Positions 16,035 through 17,888 of a DNA stretch of 17,888 nucleotides are shown piece by piece. The position numbers were made by a program, and so were the translations under genes. Location: positions 1 to 17,888 of the forward strand of contig CAYNBI010000082.1 of NCBI GenBank assembly GCA_964395315.1, given 5' to 3'. How positions within the stretch are numbered: position 1 is the stretch's first letter; every line of letters begins with the position of its first letter. Below the pieces are notes generated by a model. It worked only from the letters and a program-made list of their open reading frames with translations. It was not told where the DNA came from and made no database searches. Source of the stretch: CAVORB01 sp964395315 (GTDB lineage: Bacteria > Pseudomonadota > Gammaproteobacteria > Chromatiales > Chromatiaceae).

Positions 16035-16362
16035 GGGCCTTTCGCTCGCCAGGCTCTCGCATCGGCGGTCCCGTGGGACCAGGGTGATGCCGCTCCCGCA
16101 TTCTCGCTGAACTCACGCCGAGTCTGCCACCGCACGCGCGTTTACATGGGGTAGACCTGCATCGGACAGTTTTGCCTTAACCTTTTGTAATCCGTGCCTG
16201 GGAACCTCAGCGACGATTGTCCTGTCTTCCCGCACGCAACGGCTGGAAATTGCCCGGCCGCCTGTGTTCTGCCGTTCACTGGGTGCTGAGAGGCCGGTTG
16301 CCGCCAGACCAGCGACGGCAGCGCGTCGGGATCCCTTTCGGGCAAAATAGAAGGCTGCTACC
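16035..16362. other. Intergenic stretch without recognisable gene
   Basis: This 328-bp stretch lies between the unrecognised minus-strand gene and repeat copy A, upstream of moxR. The only open frames (minus 16113-16376, 16142-16345) have no ribosome site and an implausible composition. A slightly AT-richer patch near 16165-16195 and another near 16340-16352 (GCAAAATAG) could hold the moxR promoter, but no -35/-10 pair convinces. Confidence 0.4.
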
Positions 16363-16512
16363 GAGGCGCTGATCATCGGCCATCCTGGCCAAGCTCAGCA
16401 TGCCATCCAAGAAGCGTGGTTCTTGAATGGCTTCATGTTCAAGCGCTAACGCGCTTGAAGATGGCGTCACATCCCTGTGCCGCGGAAAGCGCTGAAGTAA
16501 CCAGCGCCTGCC
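16363..16512 (+). repeat. Copy A of a 150-bp four-hairpin repeat, upstream of moxR
   Basis: This stretch aligns without gaps to 17556-17704 (about 122 of 150 bases identical by hand count). It can fold into four hairpins. H1 spans 16366-16401, with GCTGA/TCAGC arms and an inner GGCCA-TCC-TGGCC. H2 pairs 16403-16413 with 16420-16430 (CAAGAA against TTCTTG around GCGTGG). H3 pairs 16434-16446 with 16451-16463 (TTCAAGCGC against GCGCTTGAA, loop TAAC). H4 pairs 16489-16494 with 16502-16507 (GCGCTG against CAGCGC). The ends form a short inverted repeat, AGGCGCTG against the complement of CAGCGCCT. It stops 18 nt before the moxR ATG, so it lies in the 5' leader unless transcription starts inside it. 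No coding frame is shared between copies. The family is not one I recognise. Confidence 0.9.
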
Positions 16513-16530
16513 TAAAACCGAGAGAGAAAT

Positions 16531-17553
<1,023 letters not shown>

Positions 17554-17555
17554 GA

Positions 17556-17704
17556 GAGGTGCTGATTGGTGGCCATCCTGGCCAGAATCAGCACGCCACC
17601 CAAGAAGCGTGGTTCTTGGATGGATGCATTTTCAAGCGCTTACGCGCTTGAAAATGGCGTCGCATCCATGTGCCGCAGGAGGCGCTGAATTGATCAGCGT
17701 CCCC
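17556..17704 (+). repeat. Copy B of the 150-bp four-hairpin repeat, between moxR and the DUF58 gene
   Basis: This copy begins three bases after the moxR stop codon and ends 35 bp before the DUF58 start. Its folds are better preserved than in copy A. H1 pairs GTGCTGATT (17559-17567) with AATCAGCAC (17586-17594) around GGCCA-TCC-TGGCC. H2 pairs 17596-17606 with 17613-17623, with one mismatch. H3 is a perfect 13-bp stem (17627-17639 with 17644-17656, loop TTAC). H4 pairs GCGCTGA (17682-17688) with TCAGCGT (17694-17700). Both copies have the same orientation as moxR. No T-tract follows any stem, so none is a standard terminator. If moxR and the DUF58 gene are one operon, this copy is transcribed and could affect RNA stability or relative expression. 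Confidence 0.9.
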
Positions 17705-17739
17705 AGCCGGTCGTTCCACGCCCGAGGAGCGCATGCCAG

Positions 17740-17888
17740 ATGCCTGCCATGAACACAGCCGTCGGTCCCGCCATCGAAGATGGTGTTTCGGTCACTTTGG
17801 CCTCCCTCATCGCCTTGCGCGAGGAGGCGCGGCGGCTCGACATCGCCCCGCGCGGCAAGGTGCTGGCGACCCGCAGCGGTGGTCACCT
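17740..17888 (+). CDS. DUF58 domain protein, N-terminal fragment at window edge
   Basis: Only about 49 codons are visible before the right edge. They read MPAMNTAVGPAIEDGVSV, then TLASLIALREEARRLDI and APRGKVLATRSGGH, which is the characteristic N-terminus of soluble DUF58 proteins encoded after moxR. These proteins work with MoxR ATPases and VWA proteins in envelope-related assembly; the exact role is unsettled. The ATG at 17740 is preferred over the in-frame ATG at 17749 because GAGGAG (17724-17729) lies ten bases upstream of the former. The rest of the gene, and any BatA/BatD-like partners, lie outside the window. Confidence 0.85.
   Translation, partial: MPAMNTAVGPAIEDGVSVTLASLIALREEARRLDIAPRGKVLATRSGGH

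Noticed and set aside
17627..17656. The 13-bp stem in copy B as a rho-independent terminator
   Set aside because: The 3' side is followed by GCGTC, not a T-run, and further hairpins and a downstream partner gene follow.

Overview
The window is GC-rich and densely coded on both strands. It fits a free-living proteobacterium, most likely a gammaproteobacterium. The supporting signs are an MltD-like LysM lytic transglycosylase, an IorAB-type molybdoenzyme with its XdhC/MocA maturation genes, a PAS-GGDEF-EAL protein and a MoxR-DUF58 pair. The taxonomic placement is inference from gene types and base composition only. No rRNA, tRNA, CRISPR array or recognisable transposase was seen.

Layout. Bases 1-1664 (-): 5' part of a secreted FG-GAP/VCBS-repeat protein that runs off the left edge. 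1829-2380 (-): a secreted CAP/SCP-domain protein. 2643-2933 (+): a 96-residue exported protein with three Y-[HR]-G...N-x-D-L repeats, closed by a perfect 13-bp stem terminator. 3080-4027 (+): a DUF3179 protein whose signal peptide is cut from its body by one in-frame TAG. 8227 down to 4011 (-): a tight operon made of a [2Fe-2S] subunit, a Tat-exported molybdopterin subunit, an XdhC-family factor and a MocA-like cytidylyltransferase. 8442-11459 (+): a pseudo-receiver/PAS3/GGDEF/EAL signalling protein. 11509-13623 (-): the lytic transglycosylase. 13624-14421: a long gene-poor gap holding one possible 51-residue membrane protein (-). 14422-15354 (+) and 15444-16034 (-): two convergent genes I do not recognise. 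16531-17553 (+): a MoxR AAA+ ATPase, followed by the start of a DUF58 gene (17740 to the right edge).

How the genes work together. The molybdoenzyme block is self-contained: the small and large subunits form the hydroxylase/oxidoreductase, MocA would make the cytosine dinucleotide form of molybdenum cofactor, and XdhC would bind and insert it. MoxR and DUF58 form a classic pair, with an ATPase chaperone acting on an envelope-associated partner.

The most unusual structure is a pair of directly repeated, about 150-bp elements (16363-16512 and 17556-17704). They bracket the moxR gene, align without a gap at about 81% identity by hand count, and each can fold into four successive hairpins. The second copy lies between moxR and the DUF58 gene, inside what should be one transcript. 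I do not recognise this repeat family. It could be a non-autonomous mobile repeat, a structured RNA element, or both.
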